From NCBI GenBank assembly GCA_039707655.1, contig CM077667.1:157708642-157772641 (forward strand): a DNA stretch of 64,000 bases, read 5' to 3'. The notes beneath the pieces were generated by a model, which was not told the origin of the DNA, ran no database searches, and was given only the letters and a program-made list of their open reading frames with translations. Positions within the stretch are counted from its first letter, which is position 1; each line of letters opens with the position of its first letter. Both the position numbers and the translations under genes were made by a program. Source of the DNA: Elymus sibiricus. Lineage: Eukaryota > Streptophyta > Magnoliopsida > Poales > Poaceae. Below are positions 12,128 to 24,691 of the stretch, in pieces.

Positions 12128-12760
12128 GCTCCAAAGGTAGCAACTTTTGAATCTCGGTGAGACCGATATATAAATCTTTGTTGCACCAATTAGGTGACCA
12201 ATGGTCAGATTGCCAAACTCGGTGACGCCGATTCAACAAACTCGGTCGGACCGATTTTGTGAAATTGGGTAACAGAATGTCGGCAAGCCAAACTCGGTGG
12301 CACCGAATTAGAATCGGTTGCGCCGAAAGGTTAGGGTTTGGCTTGGGTCTGTCTGAGTCTGGGAAGCGGAGGCACCGAGTGGAAAGTGTTGGTTGCACCG
12401 ATTTTGGATATTTGACTTTGGACAGAACTTTGTGGAAGAGCATGTGGGTGGTTTGGGGGACTATCACTAGTGCACGTATGAGCATTTTGTTCACCAACAG
12501 TACTTTACCCCCTTTTAATAGTATTGGCTTTCCAATGGACTCAAAGTGATTTCTCACAAAGTAAAATGTAGTGTCCTCTTGCTTGAAGCTTTAACAACCT
12601 ATTTCCTTGCATCTTGGGGTGTTCCACAATCTCCACAATCCTTTTGCCAACCCTCTTTGTGGACTTTATCTGAAATACACTAGATGAAAGTATTAGTCCA
12701 AGAGGCGGTGTATGTTGTCATGAATTATCAAAACCACCAAGGGAGCATGTTGTGCTTTCA
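12128..12760 (+). mobile_element. Truncated copy of the solo LTR (fragment 3)
   Basis: Same left breakpoint and right border as the fragment at 9803, but without the 51-bp internal deletion (633 bp, equal to 6397-7029). Flanking monomers share private variants with those around fragment 2 (ccatgttgata and ctctgcatattaac on the left; cccagtggagg and ctcgccatgtc on the right). This shows that a block of array plus LTR fragment was duplicated. Confidence 0.87.
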
Positions 12761-15700
12761 GTTTTACACTTAGGCGAAAACAGGTTCGTAGCTAATGGGT
12801 AAAATAGAGGTAGTTCCTAGGAACAATGATGGTCCGGTCCATCTTGATATCCCAGTGGAGGTTGCTCCTCCACTCGCCATGTCAACACTTAGGCGAGCAC
12901 GGGGACGCTGTTAAGCCCCCGAGTGTTGATCATGTCTCCACTTGGAGTAGCTCGTACTTAGGCGAAGGCAGGATCGCGTCAAAGTCCCCGAGTGTGGTTC
13001 GGGTCCACATTCGGAGCAGTTTTACACTTAGGGGAAAATAGGTTCGCAACTAATGGGTAAAAATGTAGGTAGTTCTTGGGAACAATGATGGTCCTGTCCA
13101 TCTTGGTATCCGAGTGGAGGTTGCTCCTACACTTGGCATATTAACACTTAGGCGAGCACGGGTCCGCTGCTAAGCCCCTGAGTGTTGATCATCTCTCCAC
13201 TTGGAGTAGCTCGTACTTAGGCGAAGGCAGGATCGCGTTTAAGTCCCCGAGTGTGGTTCGGGTCCACATTCGGAGCAGTTTTACACTTAGGCAAAAACAG
13301 GTTCGCAACTAATGGGTAAAAATGGAGTTAGTTCCTGGGAACAATGATGGTCCTATCCATCTTGGTATCCGAGTGGAGGTTGCTCCTGCACTTGGCATAT
13401 AAACACTTAGGCGAGCACGGGTCCGCTGCTAAGCCCCCGAGTGTAGATCATGTCTCCACTCGGAGTTGCTCGTACTTAGGCGAAGGCAGGATCGCGTCTA
13501 AGCCCCCGACTGTGGTTCTGGTCCACATTCGGACTAGTATTACACTTAGGCTAAAACAGGTTCACAACTAGTGGGTAAAAATGGAGGTAGTTCCTGGGAA
13601 CAATGATGGTCATCTCCATCTTGATATCCGAGTGGAGGCTTCTCCTGCACTCGACATATCAGCACTTAGGCGAGCGCGGGGCCGTTGCTAAGCCCCCGAG
13701 TGTAGATCATTTCTCAACTCGAAGTAGTTCATACCTAGGCGAAGGCAAGATCGCTTCTAAGTCCCCGACTGTGGTTCGGGTCCACATTCGGAGCAGTTTT
13801 ACACTGAGGCGAAAACAGGTTCGCAACTAATGGGTAAAATGGAGGTAGTTCCGGGGAACAATGATGATCGATTCCATCTTGATATCCGAGTGGAGGTTGC
13901 TCCTGCACTCGGCATATCAACACTTAGGTGAGCACGGGGCCGCTGCTAAGCCCCCGAGTGTAGATCATGTTTCCACTCGGAGTAGCTCGTATTTAGGCGG
14001 AGGCAGTATAGCTTCCAAGTCCCCGAGTGTGGTTCGGTAACGCATTCGGTGGAGTTTTACACTTAGGCGAAAATAGGTTTGCAGCTAATGGGAAAATGGA
14101 GGTAGTTTCTAGGAACAATGATGGTCATGTCCATCTTGATATTCGAGTGGAGGTTGCTCCTGCACTCGGCATATCAATAGTTAGGCGAATACGGGGCCGC
14201 TGCTAAGCCCCTGAGTGTTGATCGTGTCTCCACTCAGAGTAGCTCATACTTAGGCGAAGGCAGGATCGCGTCTAAGTGCCTGAGTGTGGTTCGGGTACAC
14301 ATTCGGAGCAGTTTTACACTTAGGCAAAAACTGGTTCGCAACTAATGGGTAAAATGGAGGTAGTTCCTGGGAACAATGATGGTCCTGTCCATCTTGATAT
14401 TTGAGTGGAGGTTGCTCCTGCACTCGGCATATCAACACTTAGGTGAGCACGGGGCTGCTGCTAAGCCCCCGAGTGTCGATCATGTCTCCACTCAGAGTAG
14501 CTCGTACTTAGGTGAAGGCAGGATCGCGTCTAAGTCCCCGAGTGTGGTTCGGGTCCACATTCGGAGCAGTTTTACACTTAAGCGAAAACCGGTTCGCAGC
14601 TAATGGGTAAAAATCAAGGTACTTCCTGGGAACAATGATGGTCCTGTCCATATTAATATCTGAGTGGTGGTTGCTCCTGCACTCGGCATATCAACACTTA
14701 GGCGACAACGGGGCCACTGCTAAGCCCCCTAGTGTAGATCATGTCTCCGCTCGGAGTAGTTCGTATTTAGACGAAGGTAGGATCGCTTCTAAGTCCCCGA
14801 GTGTGGTTCGGGTCCACATTCGGAGCAGTTTTACACTTAGGCGAAAACAGGTTCGCAACTAATGGTAAAAATGGACGTAGTTCCTGGGAACAATGATTAT
14901 CCAGTCCATCTTGATATCCGAGTGGAGGTTGCTCCTGCACTCGGCATATCAACACTTAGGCGAGCACAGGGTCGCTGCTAAGCCCCCGAGTGTAGATCAT
15001 GTCTCCACTCGGAGTAGCTCATAATTAGGCGAAGGCAGGATAGCGTCCAAGTCCCCGAGTGTGGTTCGGGTCCGTATTCGGTGCAGTTTTACACTTAGGC
15101 GAAAATAGGTTTGCAACTAATGGGTAAAATGGAGGTAGTTCCTGGGAACAATGATGGTCATATCCATCTTGATATTCGAGTGGAGGTTGCTCCTGCACCC
15201 GGCATATCAAAACTTAGGCGAACACGGGGCCGCTGCTAAGCCCCTGAGTGTACATCGTGTCTCCACTCTGAGTAGCCCGTACTTAGGCGAAGGCAGGATC
15301 GCGTCTAAGTCCCCGAGTGTGGTTCGGGTACACATTCGGAGCAGTTGTACACTTAGGCGAAAACAGGTCCGCGGCTAACGGGTAAAATGGAGGTAGTTCC
15401 TGGGAACAATGATGGTCCTGTCCATCGTGATATTCGAGTGGAGGTTGATCCTGCAGTCGGCATATCAACACTTAGGCCAGCACGGGGCTGCTGGTAAGCC
15501 CCCGAGTGTCGATCATGTCTCTACTCGGAGTAGCTCGTACTTAGGCGAAGGCAGGATCGCGTCTAAGTCCCCGAGTGTGGTTCGGGTCCACATTCGGAGC
15601 AGTTTTACACTTAGGCGAAAACAGGTTTGCACCTAATGGGTAAAAATCGAGGTAGTACCGGGGAACAATGATGGTCCTGTCCATCTTGATATCCGTGTGG

Positions 15701-18700
15701 AGGTTGCTCCTGCACTCGGCATATCAATACTTAGGAGACCATGGGGCCGCTCCTAATCCCCCTAGTGTAGATCATGTCTCTGCTCGGAGTAGTTCGTACT
15801 TAGGCGAAGGCAGGATCGCTTCTAAGTCCCCGAGTGTGGTTCGGGTCCACATTCGGAGCAGTTTTACACTTAGGCGAAAACAGGTTCGCAAATAATGGGT
15901 AAAATGGAGGTAGTTCCTGGGAACAATGATTATCCAGTCCATCTTGATATCCGAGTGGAGGTTGCTCCTGCACTCGGCATATCAACACTTAGGCGAGCAC
16001 GGGGCCACTGCTAAGCCCCCGCGTGTAGATCATATCTCCAGTCGGAGTAGCTCGTATTTAGGCAAAGGCAGGATAGCGTCCAAGTCCCCGAGTGTGGTTC
16101 GGGTCCGCAGTCGGTGCAGTTTTACACTTAGGCGAAAATAGGTTTAAAACTAATGGGTAAAATGGAGGTAGTTCCTGGGAACAATGATGGTCCTGTCCAT
16201 CTTGATATTCGAGTGGAGGTTGCTCCTGCATTCGGCATATCAAAACTTAGGCAAACACGGGGCCGCTGCTAAGCCCCTGAGTGTAGATCGTGTCTCCACT
16301 CAGAGTAGCTCGTACTTAGGCGAAGGCAGGATCGCATCTAAGTCCCCGAGTGTGGTTCGGGTACACATTCGGAGCAGTTGTAACTTAGGCAAAAACAGGT
16401 CCGCAGCTAATGGGTAAAATGGTGGTAGTTCCTGGGAACAATGATGGTCCGGTCCATCTTGATATTCGAGGGGAGGTTGCTCCTGCAGTCGGCATATCAA
16501 CACTTAGGCGAGAATGGGACTGCTGCTAAGCCCCCTAGTGTAGATCATGTCTCCGCTCAGAGTAGTTCCTACTTAGGTGAAGGAAGGATCGCTTCTAAGT
16601 CCCCGAGTGTGGTTCAGATCCACATTCAAAGCAGTTTTACACTTAGGCGAAAACAGGTTCGCAGGAAATAAGTAAAATGAAGGTAGTTCCTGGGAACAAT
16701 GATGGTCCTGTCCATCTTGATATTCGAGTGAAGGTTGTTCCTGCACTCGGCATATCAACACTTAGGTGAGTACGGGGCCGCTGCTAAGCCCTCGAGTGTC
16801 GATCATGTCTCCACTTTGAGTAGCTCGTACTTAGGCAAAGGCAGGATCGCGTCTAAGTCCCTGAGTGTGGTACGGGTCCACATTCGGAGCAGTTTTACAC
16901 TTAGGCGAAAACAGGTTCGGAACTAATGGGTAAAAATGCAGGTAGTTCCTGGGAACAATGAAGGTCCTGTCCATCTTGATATCCGAGTGGAGGTTGCTCC
17001 TGCACTCGGCATATTATCACTTAGGCGAGCACGGGGCCACTGCTAAGCCCCCGAGTATAGATCGTATCTCCACTCGGTGTAGCTCGTACTTAGGCAAAGG
17101 CAGGATCGTGTCTAAGCCCCCGAGTGTGGTTTTGGTCCACATTCGGAGTAGTTTTACACTTTGGCGAAAACAGGTTCACAACTAATGGGTAAAAATGGAG
17201 GTTGTTCCTGGGAACAATGATGGTCATATCCATATTTATATCTGAGTGGAGGTTTCTCCTGCACTCAGGATATCAGCACTTAGGCGAGCAAGGGGTTGCT
17301 GCTTAGCCCCCGAGTGTAGATCATGTCTCCACTCGGAGTAGTTCGTACTTAGGCGAAGGCAGGATCGCTTCTAAGTCCCCGAGTGTGGTTCGGGTACACA
17401 TTCAGAGCAGTTTTACATTTAGGTTAAAACAGGTTCGCAACTAATGGGTAAAATGGAGGTAGTTCCTGGAAACAATGATGATCCTGTCAATCTTGATATC
17501 CGAGTGGAGGTTGCTCCTCAACTCGGCGTATCAACAATTAGGCGAGCACGGTGCCACTGCTAAGCCCCCGAGTGTAGATCATGTCTCCACTCGGAGTAGC
17601 TCGTATTTAGGCGAAGGCAGGATAGCGTCCAAGTCCCCTAGTGTGGTTCGGGTCTGCATTCGGTGCAGTTTTACACTTCGGCGAAAATAGGTTTGCAGCT
17701 AATGGGTAAAATGGAGGTAGTTCCTGGGACAATGATGGTCCTGTCCATCTTGATATTCGAGTGGAGGTTGCTACCGCACTCGGCATATCAAAACTTAGGT
17801 GAACACGGAGCCGCTGCTAAGCCCCTAAGTGTAGATCGTGTCTCCACTCAGAGTAGCTCGTATTTGGAGAAAGCAGGATCGCGTCTAAGTCCCCGAGTGT
17901 GGTTCGGGTACACATTCGGAGCAGTTTTACACTTAGGCGAAAACAGGTCCGCAGCTAATGGGTAAAATGGAGGTAGTTCCTGGGAACTATGATGGTCCAG
18001 TCCATCTTGATATTCAAGTGGAGGTTGCTCCTGCAGTCGGCATATCAACACTTAGGCGAGCACGGGGCTGCTGATAAGCCCCCGAGTGTAGATCATGTCT
18101 CCGCACAGAGTAGTTCATACTTAGGTGAAGGCAGGATCGCGTCTAAGTCCCCGAGTGTGGTTCGGGTCCATATTCGGAGCAGTTTTACACTTAGGCGAAA
18201 AAACAGGTTCGCAGCTAATGGGTAAAAATCGAGGTAGTTCCTGGGGACAATGACGGTCTTGTCCATCTTGATATTCGAGTGAAGGTTGTTCCTGCACTCG
18301 GCATATCAACACTTAGGCGAGCACGGGGCCGCTACTAATCCACTGAGTGTAGATTGTGTCTCCACTTGGAGTAGCTCATACTTAGGCGAAGGCAGGATCG
18401 CGTCTAAGTCCCTGAGTGTGGTTCGGGTCCACATTCGGAGCAGTTTTACACTTAGGCGAAAATAGGTCCGCAACTAATGGGTAAAAATGCAGGTAGTTCC
18501 TGGGAACAATGAAGGTCCTGCCCATCTTGATATCCGAGTGGAGGTTGCTCTTGCACTCGGCATATCAACACTTAGGCGAGCACGGGGCTGCTGCTACGCC
18601 CCCGAGTATAGATCATGTCTCCACTCGGAGTAGCTCGTACTTAGGCAAAGGCAGGATCGCGTCTAAGCCCCCGAGTGTGGTTTTGGTCCATATTTGGAGT

Positions 18701-20706
18701 AGTTTTACACTGTGGCGAAAACAGGTTCACAACTAATGGGTAAAAATGGAGGTAGTTCCTGGGAACTATGATGGTCTTGTCCATATTTATATCCGAGTGT
18801 TGGTTGCTCCTGCACTCGGCATATCAATATTTAGGCGAGCACGGGGCCACTGCTTAGCCCCCGAGTGTAGATCATGTCTCCACTCGGAGTAGTTCGTACT
18901 TAGGCGAAGGCAGGATCGCTTCTAAGTCCCCGAGTGTGGTTCAGATCCACTTTCAAAGCAGTTTTACACTTAGGCGAAAACAGGTTCGCAGGAAATGGGT
19001 AAAATGAAGGTAGTTCCTGGGAACAATGATGGTCCTGCCCATCTTGATATTCGAGTGATGGTTGTTCCTGCACTCGGCATATCATCACTTAGGCGAGCAC
19101 GGGGCCGCTGCTAAGCCACCGAGTGTTGATCATGTCTCAACTTGGAGTAGCTCGTACTTAGGCAAAGGCAGGATCGTGTCTAAGTCCCTGAGTGTGGTAC
19201 GGGTCCACATTCGGAGCAGTTCTACACTTAGGCGAAAACAGGTTCAGAACTAATGGGTAAAAATGCAGGTAGTTCCTGGGAACAATGAAGGTCCTGTCCA
19301 TCTTGATATCCGAGTGGAGGTTGCTCCTGCACTCGGCATATTATCACTTAGGCGAGCACGGGGCCACTGCTAAGCCCCCGAGTATAGATCATATCTCCAC
19401 TCGGAGTAGCTCGTACTTAGGCAAAGGCAGGATCGTGTCTATGCCCCCGAGTGTGGTTCGGGTCCACATTCGGAGCAGTTTTACACTTAGGTGAAAACAG
19501 GTTCGCAACTAATGGGTATAATGGAGGTAGTTCCTGGGAACAATGATCATCTTGTCAATCTTGATATCCGAGTAGAGGTTGCTCCTCAACTCGGCATATC
19601 AACACTTAGGCGAGCACGGGACCACTGCTAAGCCCCCGAGTGTAGATCATGTCTCCTCTCGGAGTAGCTCGTATTTAGGCGAAGGCAGGATAGCGTCCAA
19701 GTCCCCGAGTGTGGTTCCGGTCCGCATTCGGTGCAATTTTACACTTAGGCGAAAATAGGTTTTCAGCTAATGGGTAAAATGGAGGTAGTTGCTGGGAACA
19801 ATGATGGTCCTGTCCATCTTGATATTCGAGTGGAGGTTGCTCCCGCACTCAGCATATCAACACTTAGGCGAACACGGGGCCACTGCTAAGCCCCTGAGTG
19901 TAGATTGTGTCTCCACTCAGAGTAGCTCGTACTTAGGCGAAAGCAGGATCGCATATAAGTCCCCGAGTGTGGTTCGGGTAAACATTCGTAGCAGTTTTAC
20001 ACTTAGGCGAAAACAGGTCCGCAACTAATGGGTAAAATGGAGGTAGTTCCTGGGAACAATGATGGTCCTGTCCATCTTGATATTTGAGTGGAGGTTGCTC
20101 CTACACTCGGCATATCAACACTTAGGCGAGCACGGGGCTGCTGCTAAGCCCCCGAGTGTCGATCATGTCTCCACTCGGAGTAGCTCGTACTTAAGCGAAG
20201 GCAGGATCGCGTCTAAGTCCCCGAGTGTGGTTCGGGTCCATATTCGGAGTAGTTTTACACTTAGGCGAAAAAACAGGTTCGTAGCTAATGGGTAAAAATC
20301 GAGGTAGTTCCTGGGAACAATGATGGTCTTGTCCATCTTGATATCCGAGTGTTGGTTACTCCTGCACTCGGCATATCAATACTTAGGCAAGCACGGGGCC
20401 GCTGCTAAGCCCCCTAGTGTAGATCATGTCTCCGCTCGGAGTAGTTTGTACTTAGGCGAAGGCAGGATCACTTCTAAGTCCCCGAGTGTGGTTCGGGTCC
20501 ACATTCGGAGCAGTTTTATAGTTAGGCGAAAACAAGTTCGCAACTAATGGGTAAAATGGAGGTAGTTCCTGGGAACAATGATGGTCCTATCCATCTTGAT
20601 ATCCGAGTGGAGGTTGCTCCTGCACTCGGCATATTAATGCTTAGGCGACCACGGGGCCAGTGCTAAGCCCCCGAGTGTAGATCAGGTCTCCACGAGGAGT
20701 AGTTTT

Positions 20707-21515
20707 TTACTTCCATAAAAGTTTTGACCAAGTGAAGGAAAAGTAAAGGCTTTTATTTAGGATGGTCAGTCGGCAGCTCATTGCAGGAATGAAAGAGTGT
20801 TTTCTATTTGAAGTGTAGAACTTGTGGATTAGATCCGTGTTCCATGTACGGCGCTCTTCTACATCATCGTTGACATTATACAGCCGATAAGCTCCATTGT
20901 TCAGGACTTTGGAGATCACGAAAGTGCCTTGCCACGGAGGTGCTAGCTTGTGTGGCTTTTTTGATCTAGTCGGAGGACAAGGTCGCCTCCCTGGAAAGCG
21001 CGTCCTCTGAACTACTTGTCGTGATAGCGCCTCAAGTCTTGTTGATAGAGCGCTGATCTGACAAGAGCTAGTTCTCTCTCCTCTTCCATGAGCTCCAAAC
21101 CGTCTTGACGTGCCACTTTTGCTTCAGCTTCATTGTAAAGTTCCACTCGGGGAATGTTGTGTCGAACGGCACTCGGCAATACATCTTCAGATCCGTATAC
21201 CATGAAGAACGGAGTGCGCTTGGTCGAGCGGTTCTGAGTCGTCCGAATGCCCCATAGTACAGAAGGTAGCTCTTCGACCCAGGCTCCTGTGGCGTACTCC
21301 AAATCCCTTATCAGTTGGGGCTTCAATCCTTGTAGAATCATTCCATTCGCCCGTTCTACTTGTCCATTCGACTACGGGTGAGCCACAGAGGCATAGTTGA
21401 CCCGAGGGCCTTGAGAGTAACAGAGCTCACGAAATTCATCTGAATCAAAGTTTTTCCCATTGTCGGTGATGATATTGTGTGGGATTCCGAATCTGAAGAT
21501 AATATGCTGAATGAG
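20707..21515 (-). pseudogene. Integrase C-terminal part of Tat element B
   Basis: Read on the minus strand: RFGIPHNIITDNG (second catalytic Asp of the DDE triad), a stop near ASVAHP, NGQVERANG (catalytic Glu), then WGIRTTQNRS, GSEDVLPSA and a long charged tail ending near 20760. Stops and frameshifts occur around 21380, 21010 and within 20760-21000, so it is dead. It runs straight into the tandem array, fixing the array as 3' untranslated sequence. The N-terminal integrase, RNase H and reverse transcriptase of this element are not present; at about 21515 the sequence switches to element A. Confidence 0.82.
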
Positions 21516-23782
21516 CCACGAGCCGGGGCTTGATGCCGGCCAGGATTAAGCCGTTAGCCCTTTCGGCCTGGCCGTTCGACTGCGGGTGGGCGACCGAGGC
21601 CAGGTCGAGCCGGATTCCTTGCTTGGCGCAGAAACGAGCTAGCGCGCCTTTGGCGAAGTTGGTGCCGTTGTCGGTGATGATGCTGGGTGAGACGCCTTAG
21701 CGGACCGTTATGTCTTCGATGAATCGGACGGCGGTGGGGCCGTCCAACTTCTTGATGGGTCTGGCCTCAATCCACTTGGTGAACTTGTCGACGCCTACCA
21801 GTAGATGCGTCATGCCACCTCGAGCGGTCTTGAATGGCCCCACCATGTCAAGCCCCCAGACGGCGAAGGGCCACGATAGCAGGATGATTTGCAGCGCCGC
21901 GGCCGGCAGGTGGCTTTGCGCACGGAAACACTGGCACCCTTCGCACCTGTCGACGAGCCGCGTCGCCTCCTCTAGTGCAGTCGGCCAGTAGAAGCCGTGG
22001 TGGAACGCCTTGGCCACCAGGGTCCTCGAGGCGGCGTGGTGCCCGCACTCGCCCTGGTGGATGTCTCGGAGGATCTCTTCGCCATTCTCGGACTCGACAC
22101 AGCGTTGGTACACGCCGGTTGGGCTGCGGTGGACCAGCTCACGGTTGATGGTGCTGTAGGCGGGAGCACGGCGCTGGATCTGCCGGGCTTTGTCTTCGTC
22201 GGGAGGGAGCTCGCCGCCCAAGAGGAAAGCCAAGATTGGCTGGGCCCATGACGGAGCTGACACCGGGGCTGGCTCCGGCTCGGGTCGGAGATTCTGGGCA
22301 GCCGGAGCCCCCGGGCCCGGCCTGCCGGTCCCGTCAGTCCCCGGGACTGGCTGGTCGATAGCCATCATGACGGCTGCGGGCTCGGGGCCGACTGTTGTCG
22401 GAACGACAGCTGCTGGCGCCGGCGCGGCGGGCGCAGTCGGCGGAGCTGGTGGAGCCAGTAGAACAGGTGGAGCCGGTGGAACCGTCGGGGCCGGCGGAGT
22501 CCCCGGGCCCGTCGATGAGCCGGCGGGATCCGTGGGCACGAAGATGGACTCCGACTCGGCGAAGGGCTTGATCGACGGCTTGCGCAGCTGCTTGAGGGAG
22601 ACGCCAGCCGGGATGGCCTGGCGGGTGGAGCCGATTTTTGCCAAGGTGTCTACCGCTTCGTTGTCCGCCCGGGGGACGTGGTGGAACTCGCAGCCCTCGA
22701 AGGAGCCGGTGAGCTGCTGGACGAGGAACTGGTAGCTGGCCATGTTGGCGTCCCTAGCATCCCATTCGCCAGAAACTTGCTGCACCACCAGGTCGGAGTC
22801 ACCGAAACACAAGATGCGTCGGATGCCAATCTCCTTGGCAAGCCGGAGGCCGTGGACGAGTGCCTCGTACTCGGCCACGTTGTTGGAGGCGGCGAAGTGG
22901 ATTTGGAGCGCATACTTCAGTTGGTCTCCTTTCGGAGACGACAAGACGATACCGGCTCCCAGACCGGTCCGCATCTTCGAGCCGTCGAAGTGCATGCGCC
23001 AGTGTGTGGAGTCTGGGGGAGGCGGCACGAACTGGGTCTCGGCCCAGTCGACGAGGAAGTCGGCCATCGCCTACGATTTGATGGCGGTGAGGGCGATTGC
23101 CAATTTGGCGATCCGGCCGGTGGCGTCCCGGCCGCTCATGATCTCGCCCAGCGGCACCGTGCTCACCTCGGTGATGGTATGCTCTTGGAAGTACTGCTTG
23201 ATCTTCTAGGCGGCGAAGTATATGCCGTAGCACATCTTTTGGTAGTGGGGGTGGTTTTGCTTGGAGGCGGAGAGGTCCTCGCTGAGGTAGTAGACGGGAC
23301 ACTGGACTGGCAGCGCTTTGCCCTCCTCCGGCCGCTCCACCACCAGGACGACACTGATGACGCGCATGGTCGCCGCGATGTATGCGAGCAGGGGCTCTTT
23401 TTCAGCCGGCGCGGCCAAGATGGGCGCGCGAGTGAGGACTTGTTTGAGGTCGCGGAATGCCTCATCCGCCTGGTCGGTCCACTCGAACTTGGCCGGCCTC
23501 CTGGTGGAGTCGGTGCCCGGATCGACAAGCGCCGTCTTCCTCATGAGCTGGTATAGGGGCAGGGCCTTCTCCCCCAGCCGGGTGACGAACCGGCTGAGCG
23601 AGGCGAAGCAGCCGGTGAATTTCTAGACGTCGCGGAGCCGGACCGGCTTGGACATTCGCTCGATCTCCCTGATCTTCTCTGGATTGGCTTCGATGCCGCG
23701 GACGGACACGAAGAAACCCAGGAGTTGGCCGGCTAGGATGCCGAAAACGCCGGGTTGAGCTTGACCTTGTATTCGCGCAGGT
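21515..23782 (-). pseudogene. Pol fragment (RT end, RNase H, integrase) of Tat element A
   Basis: GC-rich minus-strand pol. In order: end of reverse transcriptase (LLGFFVSVRGIEANPEK, near 23730-23680), thumb and first RNase H (PVYYLSEDL near 23290), the second, Tat-type RNase H (HFDGSK, NNVAEYEALVHG, FGDSDLVV, 23010-22780), a long Pro/Ala-rich linker (about 22540-22270), zinc-binding integrase N-terminus (HH...CEGCQCF, 22050-21925), the catalytic Asp in WGLDMVGPF (21850), a TAA at 21697-21699, then TDNGTNF and NGQAERANG up to about 21520. Stops at about 23625, 23208 and 23070 also interrupt it. RT fingers and palm are missing because element C begins at 23783. Confidence 0.85.
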
Positions 23783-24691
23783 TGTCGGCGTACCGGGAAC
23801 GGGGGTACCCTAACCTGCCTGCCTGCGGCCCTGGGCATGGCCCACCACGTCAGCCGAGCACAACTAGACGTAGCTACACTCAAGACAAGGCCCTCGCGAG
23901 GACCCTAGCCTCGTGAGGAAGGACAGCGCGAAGACCCGCGAAGGAGTGGGCCTCCTTAGGCCTCCTCCGGAGCGGCGGAGATCTCTATGCAGGATCCGGC
24001 CTTAGGAGTCAAGGGTGACGTAAGGAAGGACAGGCGGGCGCCAGCGCACCAGGCGGGGCAGTTTCCCCTTTGGTGCAAAGGGGGCAAGGACGCACGCAGG
24101 TTCCCAAAGCACCCCCCAAAGGTTTCCATTCTGATGCAACGAGACCACGACCACGAGCCCCGTAGGGCGTATGTCATCGCCGAGCCCACCTCTGCATCAT
24201 CGACAGCTACTTTGCAGGCGAAGACCTCCTTTGGACAGGGTGGGTTGTACTCCTGTCCCACTTCAAAATTTGGCCGCTGTGGGATCCCTTCCCGCCTTTG
24301 TGATAAGGGAAGAGGACCCGAGCCACCGCTATATATAGAGGGTAGGTTGCACCGTAGCAAGGGGGACGAACAAGACGAAGAACACTCCACCACTAGGCTA
24401 GCAGAGGGCCAAGAACACCACTTGAGCGCCCTCGCGAGGCCCCCCACCACTGTACCAGTTCATCCACTTTACCTCCTCGAGAGGCAATCCACCAAAACAG
24501 GAGTAGGGTATTACGCTTCGCAGCGGCCTGAACCTGGGTAAATCATTGTGTTCATCTGCTTCCTCGTCATCGTGCGAGTTCATCGACATAACCATCGAGT
24601 AGTGAGCTTGGTAGGGCTAAGCGGCGAGGAAATCTTCGCACACGCCCCTGTGTTCGAACCTTGAGGGTTTTGCGGAGCCCGAAATCCGACA
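23783..24691 (+). repeat. 5' LTR of element C (909 bp)
   Basis: Begins TGTCGG and ends CCGACA, a perfect 6-bp inverted repeat typical of LTR ends, directly followed by primer-binding-like sequence. A TATA box (tatatatag, 24330-24338) lies about two thirds in. It cuts into the RT-end coding sequence of element A. The partner LTR is absent, so insertion age cannot be read from LTR divergence. Confidence 0.85.
24330..24338 (+). promoter_or_regulatory. TATA box of element C LTR
   Basis: tatatatag preceded by a GC-rich stretch and followed by agggtaggttgcacc; transcription would start some 30 bp downstream within the LTR. Confidence 0.5.

Larger units (their letters stand above)
3290..20705. repeat. 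17.4 kb tandem array, 258-259 bp monomer
   Basis: Head-to-tail repeats with landmarks cttaggcgagcacggggcc, cccccgagtgtagatcatg, actcggagtagctcgtac, gtccccgagtgtggttcggg and gttcctgggaacaatgatgg. Spacing between equivalent points is 258 or 259 bp (for example 15151, 15409, 15668, 15926, 16184). With the three LTR-derived insertions removed, length implies about 57 monomers. Monomers differ by scattered substitutions and rare indels. The period is close to a multiple of three, so each monomer carries the same spurious frame of about 75 codons. The array lies between the end of minus-strand pol and the antisense gene, the position of the hypervariable 3' untranslated region of Tat elements. Confidence 0.93.

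Noticed and set aside
3235..20547. Many similar plus-strand frames of about 75 codons (and about 62 codons on the minus strand) spaced 258 bp apart.
   Set aside because: They come from the tandem array: the period is close to a multiple of three, so the same open stretch recurs. No start context, domain or conservation beyond the DNA repeat.
3290..20705. CRISPR-like array.
   Set aside because: Monomers are 258 bp and repetitive throughout, with no short repeats separated by unique spacers, in a plant genome.
22190..23556. Plus-strand frames of 181 and 292 codons.
   Set aside because: Mirror frames of the GC-rich minus-strand RNase H/integrase gene.
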